DNA of 64,000 bases from DASUNP01 sp963728545 (GTDB lineage: Bacteria > Acidobacteriota > Blastocatellia > UBA7656): assembly GCA_963728545.1 (NCBI GenBank), contig CAVSKO010000002.1, positions 124,001 to 188,000 on the forward strand, in the 5' to 3' direction. The notes below the pieces were generated by a model, which was not told the origin of the DNA, searched no databases, and saw only the letters and a program-made list of their open reading frames with translations. Positions 33,884-41,800 of the stretch are shown here, piece by piece (position 1 is the stretch's first letter; each line of letters begins with the position of its first letter). The position numbers were made by a program, and so were the translations under genes.

Positions 33884-34075
33884 TGCAAGCCCCAAAGGGG
33901 CGAAATTCAATAGCACAGGGCAACGCCCTGTGTTCATCACCGCAAAATCATTCAAGCCCTGTAAGGGCGAAATAAATCGTTTGGATTATTTCGCCCTTAC
34001 AGGGCTTGAATGTTATTTCGCCAATCACCCGGCGCGATGCGCCGGGCTGTTGAATTTCGCCCTTTCAGGGCTTTT
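33884..34075. repeat. Cloverleaf-like intergenic repeat family B, copy 1
   Basis: About 190 bp with nested inverted repeats: the outer pair is gcgaaattcaatagc with ctgttgaatttcgcc. Inside are three hairpins: acagggc/gccctgt, agccctgtaagggcgaaata paired with its complement tatttcgcccttacagggct, and cccggcgc/gcgccggg. Other copies lie at 46528-46717 and 53893-54080. It separates the diiron gene from carrier protein 2. Confidence 0.9.
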
Positions 34076-34108
34076 TAAACAATTCTAAATGAGCCGAAAG
34101 GATCGAAC

Positions 34109-34348
34109 ATGGCTGGAAGTGTTACGGCAGATAGAATCAAAGCGAAGATGTCGAGCTTGCTCCGACAGCCCGTTTCAAAGCTTCAAGACGATACTGTGCT
34201 TACCGACCTTGTGACGCAATCGTTGCTCTTGATCGAAATGGTCATCGAGCTACAAGAAGAATTTGGCGTGCGACTGGTGCAGGATGACTTGAAGAACGTC
34301 AGGACCGTAGGCGATTTAACCCGATTGATCGAAAGCCGGGCGAAGTAA
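34109..34348 (+). CDS. Acyl carrier protein 2
   Basis: 79 aa carrier protein; the phosphopantetheine site is VTQSLLLIEMVIELQEEFGV with Ser38 (DSL reads QSL). AAAGGA precedes the ATG. It is the last plus-strand gene of the cluster and ends 1 bp before the convergent JmjC-type gene. Two non-canonical carrier proteins in one cluster suggest separate acyl and aminoacyl lines. Confidence 0.87.
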   Translation: MAGSVTADRIKAKMSSLLRQPVSKLQDDTVLTDLVTQSLLLIEMVIELQEEFGVRLVQDDLKNVRTVGDLTRLIESRAK

Positions 34349-34349
34349 T

Positions 34350-35288
34350 TTAATACCTCCGGGCGGGCTTCGCGCGCGAGCCGGTCAGAAGGCTCTTTGC
34401 AAATCTGACCGCGCGAAATGCGATGTGCTTTGTTGAATCACGCAATGCCGATTGGCCGACCGGCGAAGGCTTGAACCCTAATTCGCGGAGACGGGCGTTT
34501 GCGCCATAGAGAAACCGGCGACGTTCTGATGCGGGAGTTTGAAACGTGATGCTGAACGAGATCGATACTTCGTCGCCGTTTTCAACAAAGTGCGGCGCAG
34601 TTACAGGGAAGTGAAGTCCCAGACCGGGCGCGAGCGAGAACCTCTTAGCCTTAGCGCGGTACTCTTCTTTGAACGCGATTTGAAATTCGCGCTCCGAATA
34701 ATAATCTTCCAGTTCTTTCTCTGAAAGAATTGATCTGTCCGCCGGATTCCAGATCGTGACCCTCTTGCTGCCGCGAACCTGCAAGAGGAAATTGTATTCC
34801 GGGTCCATGTGATAGGGCGTAACGGATGACGCCGATGAGATAAAAATAAAGCCCTGCCGTTTTTGCATTCCCGGCGCAACCGGCTCCGACATCGGCCTTA
34901 TCTCGTCTAGGCAATCGTCAAGCAACCGGCGATATTCCGGGTCGTCCTCGACAAACTTCAATACCATCCACGAACGGCATTGCTCGATCCGTCTTATAGT
35001 CTCTTCGATTGATAAACCAGTTTGAGGCCCTTTGTACAACCCCGTAGTGACCGGAACGTTGCCGGAATTATAACTGACGTGCTCGGCGGGTAATTGGCGC
35101 GCAAGCTCTATCAATCGCGGGAGCGCGAACAACGGGTGATCGGCCAGGCGGTGGCGAACCGTGAAAGGATCGCGGTTGAACTTTGATGCGAAAGTCGCTT
35201 TATCAAGTTCAAGCAGTTGGGGCCTGCGCTCGTTTGCCGGTTTATGCAGCCCCGTCTCGGCTCTGTCCAGAATGCCCTGTGCGCTCAT
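34350..35288 (-). CDS. JmjC/cupin-like Fe(II)/2OG-dependent oxygenase
   Basis: 312 aa. Iron triad His160-x-Asp162 (PYHMDPEYNFL) and His233 (APHFVENGDEVSISFSITF), with conserved VRGSKRVTIWNP, as in bacterial JmjC-type hydroxylases. These act on protein side chains or small molecules. The start overlaps the stop of the upstream GNAT-like gene (ATGA), so it is the last gene of a three-gene operon that converges on the carrier-protein cluster. A tailoring role in that pathway is possible but not shown. Confidence 0.8.
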   Translation of the reverse strand: MSAQGILDRAETGLHKPANERRPQLLELDKATFASKFNRDPFTVRHRLADHPLFALPRLIELARQLPAEHVSYNSGNVPVTTGLYKGPQTGLSIEETIRRIEQCRSWMVLKFVEDDPEYRRLLDDCLDEIRPMSEPVAPGMQKRQGFIFISSASSVTPYHMDPEYNFLLQVRGSKRVTIWNPADRSILSEKELEDYYSEREFQIAFKEEYRAKAKRFSLAPGLGLHFPVTAPHFVENGDEVSISFSITFQTPASERRRFLYGANARLRELGFKPSPVGQSALRDSTKHIAFRAVRFAKSLLTGSRAKPARRY

Positions 35289-36604
35289 TTATCGTTCTCC
35301 GTTGATAAAGCTACTGGCTTCGGCGAAGACGGGCTAAAGCGGCGAATCTTGCGGCTCAACCATCTGAGCATCGGTATCAAGGCGATAAAAAACTCGCCCG
35401 CTCCTCTTCCGGTTGCGATAGCAACAGTCTGTATTGACCGCCGCGCCGGCCATAACTGGTTTATCATCATCCGGTCGGGGCTTGCGCAAGAGTCCATCCA
35501 TCGCACATTGATTCGCTCGTGCAGAAGGCGAATGTTTTCCATCTCAAGCAACACGCCGGGAGAGAAGCGCGCATACTCTTCATCAAATGCGATCTTAAAA
35601 GCGAACGACCCCCGGCCTGAGACGAAGTTGCACTTATAAGCGATCCGGCGGCCGTCCAGGCTCAAGGCCAGCATCATCAATTGACCTCGGTTAAACGCCT
35701 CGGTCGCGACCGTCTTGAAGTAGACTTTATCGGTTTCATCACAGGCCAGCGCGCAACCCGCCCGGCCCTTCCAGCTTCGAGCTTCAAACTCAAGAAAAGC
35801 GTCTATCCAGCTTTCCGCATCGCCTCCGGCCTCAAGCATGGAATACTCGACCGTCCCCGCATCTGAAATCCGTCTCTGCTTGCGGCGCACCTCTTTTCTT
35901 CGCACGCGTGTCAATGTCGCTCGCAGGTATGAGTCCGTGTCGGTCGAGGGTCGAAAGACCGCGCGCGTGAACGAATCGGTGACATAGGCGGGTCGCTTGC
36001 TCTGGCTGAAGTAATCGACCATCTGATGATGAAACGGCCCGTCGCCGGGGATGTGCCCGAACTCTATCAATGGGCAGCCGTGAGCGTAGTTGTCTATCCA
36101 TTCGAAAAATGCCCCGAGCGTTTCGCGCGCGTAACCTGCGCGCAAGAGCGGCGCGCAAAGATAACTATATTCATGCTTCCACAGGCTGATGGTTTTTATT
36201 GGGAGCTTTCTGTAAAGCCCATGGTATTGGTTTTGAATCTCTAACGGAAATAGCCCGCACAAAAAACCGCGCTCATCTTTTCGCCCTGGATTGTGCGAGA
36301 AAATCAAAACGATCTTAAACTTTCTTCCCTCGCCGTAATGCTTGAGCGCGGGGATCAACATCCAGCTCTCATAAAAAGCGTTCGGCTCAATCGCGTGTCG
36401 GGCCAGGTTCTCCCACTCGGGGATATAGGCGGTTAGCTCTGCCACGTCATCTATAACAACGACCGGCATCCTTGCAGCGTCAGCCTTCAACTCCGACCCG
36501 GTCGCATCTTCCGCGTCAGGCTTGACAGAGTGATTGCCGTTCGGCGCGTGGAGAGATTCGAGGACGGCCCTGCGGCTTTGATTGCTTTTATCGGCTGCTT
36601 TCAT
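35285..36604 (-). CDS. BioF2/CelD-like GNAT acyltransferase, paralogue 2
   Basis: 439 aa from ATG 36604, which overlaps the upstream stop (ATGA); the frame extends to 36760 but only as sequence inside the upstream gene. It is a FemAB-like double-GNAT protein: the N-terminal half contains NAFYESWMLIPALKHYGEG and CGLFPLE, the C-terminal BioF2-like half contains RRKEVRRKQRRISDAG, EARSWKGRAG and AFDEEYARFSPGVLLEMENI. Such enzymes transfer acyl or aminoacyl groups in polysaccharide or peptide assembly. It is clearly a tandem duplicate of the next gene. Confidence 0.8.
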   Translation of the reverse strand: MKAADKSNQSRRAVLESLHAPNGNHSVKPDAEDATGSELKADAARMPVVVIDDVAELTAYIPEWENLARHAIEPNAFYESWMLIPALKHYGEGRKFKIVLIFSHNPGRKDERGFLCGLFPLEIQNQYHGLYRKLPIKTISLWKHEYSYLCAPLLRAGYARETLGAFFEWIDNYAHGCPLIEFGHIPGDGPFHHQMVDYFSQSKRPAYVTDSFTRAVFRPSTDTDSYLRATLTRVRRKEVRRKQRRISDAGTVEYSMLEAGGDAESWIDAFLEFEARSWKGRAGCALACDETDKVYFKTVATEAFNRGQLMMLALSLDGRRIAYKCNFVSGRGSFAFKIAFDEEYARFSPGVLLEMENIRLLHERINVRWMDSCASPDRMMINQLWPARRSIQTVAIATGRGAGEFFIALIPMLRWLSRKIRRFSPSSPKPVALSTENDK

Positions 36605-37872
36605 GAAATCGATTCCAATAACGCAAAGAGGCCCGAAACACATGGGCGAACAAAGTTGCGAGAAACCCACCTGAGCAGGGGGAATGTCGAAACCGCGAGG
36701 TTGCCCGATCTTCTGCCCGTGCTTACCACAAGATCGCTGATCGTCCTCCGCTCCGTCCACACGCGATTCATCATGAAATGATTAGGCTCGGCGCAAGAGT
36801 CCATCCACTCAACTTCGCTGAGCCCGTGGAGCAGGCGAATGTTTTCCATCTCAAGCAGTACGCCGGGAGAGAATCGCGCATACTCTTCGTCATAAGCAAT
36901 CTTGAAAGCAAAAGAGCCGGGCGCAGCAATCAGGTTGCACTTGAGCGCGACGGGCCGCCCGTCAAGCTCTATACCTATCATCATCAACCGGCCTTTATTA
37001 GCTGCTTCAATCATTGCCTTGACGAAAAAGCTGCGCCCTGAGTCATTGGAGCTGAACGCGCTGCCTTCCTGCCCTTTCCACCCGCTCGCTTCGAGCCGAA
37101 GAAAGTTTTCGACCCACGCTTCTGCGTTCGCGCCTTCTTCGAGCGCAACAAACTCGACGCGGCCCTGCTCGGAAAGTCGCTTCTGCCTTCGCCGTAAATC
37201 TCTGCGATGCTCTTTCGAGATGGCCGCGCTCAAATACGAATCGGCATCCGAAGCGGGCCGATAAAGCGCGCGCGTGAACTCGTCAGCCGTGAAGCTGGCT
37301 TTTCCAGTCTCGTTCAGATAACCGGTGAGCAATTCATAAAAAGGGCCGTCCGTGTTTACCCAGCCGAACTCTATAAGCGCCGCGCCGCTGCTCGCTCGAC
37401 CCAGCCAATCGAAGAAGGCTTCCAGACATTCGCGCTCCATTCCTCGGCGTATGAGCGGCGTCGCGAGAAAGCAGTGCAAATGTCGCCAGAGGCTGATCGT
37501 CTTTATAGAAAGCCCTTTGTATCGCGTCTTCTGCTCAAGCGGGAACAGCCCGCACAAAACCGGCGGAGCCTCGGCGTCTGTCTTGTCTTCGGCGAAGATC
37601 AGGACGAACCGAAGGTTGAGGCCTTCGCCGAATGCTTCGAGCGCGGGAAGCAACATCCACGATTCGTAAAAGACGTTAGGCTCGATCGCAGCCCTTGAAA
37701 GATCGTCCCAGCAAGCACGAAGTTCGGTCAGGGCTTCGAGCCCTGTGACCTCACGGGCGCGCATAATCGGTTTGGGCGACGCCGGAGGCGGCAGGCCGGG
37801 TTCTAGCTCAAGCGTAGATATTCCCGCGTGTTGTGGGGCATTTAATTCGGGGCCGGCAAAAGCAGTTCTCAT
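36601..37872 (-). CDS. BioF2/CelD-like GNAT acyltransferase, paralogue 1
   Basis: 423 aa. Same architecture as its neighbour: NVFYESWMLLPALEAFGEG, CGLFPLEQK, KEHRRDLRRRQKRLSEQG, EASGWKGQEG and AYDEEYARFSPGVLLEMENI match almost residue for residue. The paralogues differ mainly at their N-terminal 50 residues. First gene of the minus-strand operon; its promoter must lie in the 490 bp before the riboswitch region. The acyl donor and acceptor are unknown. Confidence 0.8.
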   Translation of the reverse strand: MRTAFAGPELNAPQHAGISTLELEPGLPPPASPKPIMRAREVTGLEALTELRACWDDLSRAAIEPNVFYESWMLLPALEAFGEGLNLRFVLIFAEDKTDAEAPPVLCGLFPLEQKTRYKGLSIKTISLWRHLHCFLATPLIRRGMERECLEAFFDWLGRASSGAALIEFGWVNTDGPFYELLTGYLNETGKASFTADEFTRALYRPASDADSYLSAAISKEHRRDLRRRQKRLSEQGRVEFVALEEGANAEAWVENFLRLEASGWKGQEGSAFSSNDSGRSFFVKAMIEAANKGRLMMIGIELDGRPVALKCNLIAAPGSFAFKIAYDEEYARFSPGVLLEMENIRLLHGLSEVEWMDSCAEPNHFMMNRVWTERRTISDLVVSTGRRSGNLAVSTFPLLRWVSRNFVRPCVSGLFALLESIS

Positions 37873-38359
37873 AATAACCTTTGCGATTTCGGGTCTGGAC
37901 CTGAGCCAGACCCGGCAATCACACTCTTAAACATGTAAAATGACTATTTGCCACGATTTTCTACGATTTTTCGGCAGGACCAAAAAGATACAAAACACGG
38001 CAGCGAGACTGACAGCTTGTGTCAGCCTCAATCGTGGAAAGTTTACCCATTCTCGTTCGAGGATAAGGAAAAAATTCCACTACACCAACTTGCATTCTTC
38101 ATATTTTTATGAAAATTACCCATTCGGGGTGGAACAATATTTGCTCGCTCGTTTCGACGCAGGACATTTAATATCGGTTTGGGAGGGATGATGCATCACG
38201 CGAAAAATCATGCAGCCAAAGCCGTAGGCCGATTGTGGCCTGTCCTGTGCTGTTTGCCGGGCCGGTATTGATTGAAGTTGAGTGAGAGACTGTTTTGACT
38301 GCGTTCCAGCCGATAAGGACTCCGCTTCATATTCTGTTACCGATCCGACCAACAACGTT
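37873..38359. other. Gene-free stretch between divergent units
   Basis: No credible coding frame. It should contain the promoter of the GNAT/JmjC operon and that of the riboswitch transcript (a TTGACT at 38295-38300 is a possible -35). A short hairpin, ggccgattgtggcc at 38228-38241, is present. No copy of families A or B. Confidence 0.5.
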
Positions 38360-38412
38360 TCACCGATAAAGGCACACCAGGAGTGATCCTGGGTCGCAAA
38401 GCCAAGGCCTTC

Positions 38413-38530
38413 TGAGGGATGAAGGATGAGTTTGGCCGATGATGCGCTTCGCGCACGGCGGATGAGGGATGAAAAGGAATAAGAAGTCTCAGCCTGGAGA
38501 TTTCAAATCTTTTTCATCCTTCATCCCTCA
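38413..38530. repeat. Palindromic insertion inside riboswitch P3
   Basis: TGAGGGATGAAGGATGA at 38413-38429 pairs perfectly with TCATCCTTCATCCCTCA at 38514-38530. Extra ggatgaggg and catccctcat units extend both sides. The copy of the 30-bp nested hairpin lies inside the left arm. Confidence 0.85.
38435..38464. repeat. 30-bp nested hairpin insert, copy 3
   Basis: Same 30-bp module as at 12298 and 30113 with compensating changes (GCGC TTC GCGC instead of GTGC TTC GCAC), so the hairpin is kept. It is bounded by GGATGAG on both sides (38424-38430 and 38460-38466). Here the host is a different palindrome. Confidence 0.72.
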
Positions 38531-38578
38531 TCCCTCATCCTTTAGTCGAGGATGACTGGTTACCGAAGTGGGATGAAG

Positions 38579-38859
38579 CCCGCCCCGACTATCCATCTCA
38601 CTTACAGCCTGTTGGAAAACTTGAGCAAGGGCTTTCAATAAGCCCTCTCGGATGATGTCAGTCCTGCGGTTATTGAGTTTTCAGACCGGCTCGTATTGAA
38701 AAACCCTGGTTCCGGCTATATCTTTCGCAACGGTTTTCCTTGAGCTTCTACGACGGTTGCGGCAAGAGAGACTTGATCGCTGGAAAAGGTTTTTGAGATT
38801 GCCCCTCTTCGCCCTCAAAAATTGATTCTCGTTGTGGATGGTCAGGGGGACGCTTACAA
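38579..38859 (+). other. Leader between riboswitch aptamer and giant gene
   Basis: Untranslated stretch with one hairpin (agggctttcaataagccct near 38628-38646). No coding frame. AGGGGGA at about 38844 serves as ribosome site for the ATG at 38860. Confidence 0.5.
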
Positions 38860-41800
38860 ATGAAGAAATACCTGTTTATAACTTTCATAATCGCCGTAGC
38901 AATCATTTCGCATCAGGCGGTCCTTGCGCATTTAGGTAATCCGGCAGCAAACGCAGCAAAGCCGGAGCCGGCAGCGGTGAAGCCCGCCGCTTCGATTCCC
39001 GCCGTCTCGGTCCCAGACGCCGGTCAAGTCGTGCTCGATCAGTCGAGCGGCACGCGCATCGTCCGCATCACCGACAGCAACGACGCTCGCTGGCCGGTTG
39101 TCTCTTACTCGAACTGCGCAAGCTTCAATCAAGACTCCACGCGCTTTGTTATAAGCCTCGACGGAGTCGCAACGCTTTACAGCTTCGACGGAGCGCGGCT
39201 CGCGGCGCAAAAAGAAGGCCCGCTATTCGATTCGATTAAATTGCAATTCGACAGTTGTTTCTGGTCTGCGACCGACCCTGACACAATGATAGGGCTTTTG
39301 GATTCAGAGGGCGTTCCTCAAATTTATGCCTACAATGTGCGAACGCGAAGCTTCACCCTGCTAAAAGACTTTCTGGGAATTCTGCCTGAAGGCGTATCGG
39401 CAAGGATGACCAAATCTTTTAACGACGACAACCAGTTCGTATTCGCTTGGCGCGATGCATCGGCGGTCGTATGGCAGCACGTAGTCCTGTGGGACCGCAA
39501 TCTGGACAGCGCGTACCTGTTCGACTTAAACGATCAGGCGAGCGGCGTCACGGGTTTCCGCGAAGCCTATCTTGATGAGTCGAACGAGTCGCTCATCGTT
39601 GTCGGCGACACGACCAGGGAGTGGCGTTTCCGCAGCCAGCCGCAATCGGATGCCGTCGAAATCGACTCTCGAATGAATAACGGCGCGGGCCTGCAAGCAT
39701 CATTAGCATCGGTTTATCGAAACGATTCAGAGGGCGAATCCCTCGCGTTCGACTGGCAGGAAAAGATCGCCCAGATATTCTCTACAAACAAACACGTCTA
39801 CGTCGGTGTGCGCCCGGGCTCGACACGCGCAAACGAGTGGAGGGCAGTCGAAGGCACGGCTGTTTATTACACGCAGCTCGCTTCTGAACAGGTCAAGGGG
39901 GCACTGGGTTTCGTCAATTGGCGAGGGCAAGAACTGGTTCAGAGCGACAGCGCAATGCTTGGGCCGGGCGAGTGGCAGATGGACGCGGCGGCGAACAGGC
40001 TTTATGTGCGCCTGCCTGACGATTCAAACCCGCTCGCTACAGGCGCAGGCGATAACGCGCCGGTCATCGGCTTGACAAGCCCTTCCGAGGAAGGCGCGGT
40101 ACGAATTGCGAAAAACGCGAACGGAGTTGCCGAGCAATTATCAAACACGGATTCAAGCCTTTGGGAGAGGCGCGCTCAGTTGCGAGGAAATCTCTCGCGT
40201 GATAAGCGTTTCTTCATATTCAATTCCGGCCCGAAAGGATCGCGCAGTGATGTCTATATCGCCGCTTTGAACATCGTCGCGGCGGGTATGGATAGCGTGA
40301 TCTGGACCCATACGATTAACTGCACCGCAGTCAGTAACTCTGTTCAGAAGACGGCGGGACAGGATCAGATGGACGACGCGAGCGCCACGTCTTTGCAAGC
40401 AATCACTTCGGGCGACGGCTTCGTGGAGTTCACGGCTACGGACGTGGATAAAGAGCGATGGTGCGGGCTGAACAACAGCAACGCGATTCACCAATCGGCC
40501 AATGACATCAACTTCGCGATCAAGATGGCGAAGAAGAAAAAAGCCTGGGTCATTGAGGACGGCGTCACAAGAGCAAAACTGAAATACAAAAAGAACGCTC
40601 TGTTCCGCGTGGCGGTTGAGGGTGGCAAGGTTAAGTATTACCAGGACGGCAAACTGATCTACACGAGCACGAAAGCGCCCGTCTATCCTCTGATGACGAA
40701 CGCCTCGCTGATAAACACCATGTCGTCTGTGAGCAACGTGATGATTTCGGGCGCGGGATTCGGAACGGTTGTTTCGATCAGCCCGGCGAAAGCGGCCCTG
40801 GACCCCAACGAGACTCAGCAATTCACGGTGCGCATTACGGGAGGATCCAACAGCAATGTCAACTGGAGCGCGACCGGAGGCACGATCACAAGCACAGGTT
40901 TCTACACGGCGCCTGCCGCACCGGGAATGTACACAGTGACCGCGACCAGCGCTGCCAACCCCGGTACGGCAGCCTTCGCATCCGTTCAAGTGGGTCAGGG
41001 TAATGATACTACTCCGCCCGCTATCTCGGCAGTGTCAAGCTCAGGAATAACGGCAAGCAACGTAGTGATCTCCTGGATGACGAATGAGGCGAGCAATACT
41101 CAAGTAGAGTACGGCTTGACGACTGCCTACGGCGAGATGAGCACTCTCAATACCGCGCTCGTCACAAGCCACAGCGTCGCGCTCGGCGGACTGCCTGCGA
41201 ACACGCTCATTCATTACCGTGTCAGGTCGAGAGACGCGGCAGGGAACCTGGCTGTGTCCGGCAACTTTAGTTTTACTACTGCCGGTGGGCCTGATACGGC
41301 GCCGCCTACCATCACCAACGTTTCAAGCTCCGCCTTGACCGCTGTCGGCGCTACTATTGCGTGGACAACAAACGAAGCGAGCGACTCGCTTGTCGAATAC
41401 GGCGCGACCACTGCTTATGGCAGCGCGTCATCGCTCAACAACAGCATGGTCACAAGCCACAGCGTAGCTTTGACGGGGCTGACCGGAGGCAGGCTGTACC
41501 ACTATCGTGTGAAGTCGAGAGACGCGGCAGGAAATCTGGGCGTATCGGGTGATTTCACGTTCACGACAGGCTCAGGAAGTGGCGGCGGAGGCGGAGGCGG
41601 CTCGGATGTGCCGTTGAGCTATAACGCCATCACCGATCGCAATCCACGGCCAGAGCCTCCGCTGCCTTCGATGGGCCTGGCGGGCAGCCGCATAACCGAC
41701 CCCACGTTCGGGACGCGCATACTGCGCGTGACGGACGGCAACACGCGGCCCGACCGCCCTCGGCGCTCATTCGGCCCGCCGAGCGGTTCGGAGCAGAATA

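Larger units (their letters stand above)
38360..38578 (+). promoter_or_regulatory. c-di-GMP-I (GEMM) riboswitch with expanded P3
   Basis: Conserved blocks in order: aaaGGCACACC, the P2 hairpin CCAGGA-GTGA-TCCTGG (6 bp with a GNRA loop that should dock into P3), GGTCGCAAAGCC (38391-38403), aaggcc, and after a long insertion GACTGGTTACCGA (38554-38566). These match the GEMM-I aptamer. The P3 arm is replaced by about 150 nt built on a 17-bp inverted repeat. The riboswitch lies about 290 nt before a giant secreted protein, the usual kind of c-di-GMP target. No clear terminator lies between them; a hairpin agggctt/aagccct lies downstream without a T run. Confidence 0.78.

Noticed and set aside
33890..34075. 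CRISPR-like array from the repeated hairpins
   Set aside because: The repeats are nested inverted repeats without regular spacers, and there are no cas genes.
33876..34088. 70-codon frame over repeat B copy 1
   Set aside because: It is translated repeat DNA; equivalent frames are not kept in the other copies.
37940..38191. 83-codon frame before the riboswitch
   Set aside because: Low-complexity composition, no ribosome site, no recognisable domain.
38188..38290. Possible second GEMM aptamer (gcagccaaagccgtaggcc)
   Set aside because: It lacks a GNRA-capped P2 and the 3' GGTTACCGA block; only a short similarity to the core.
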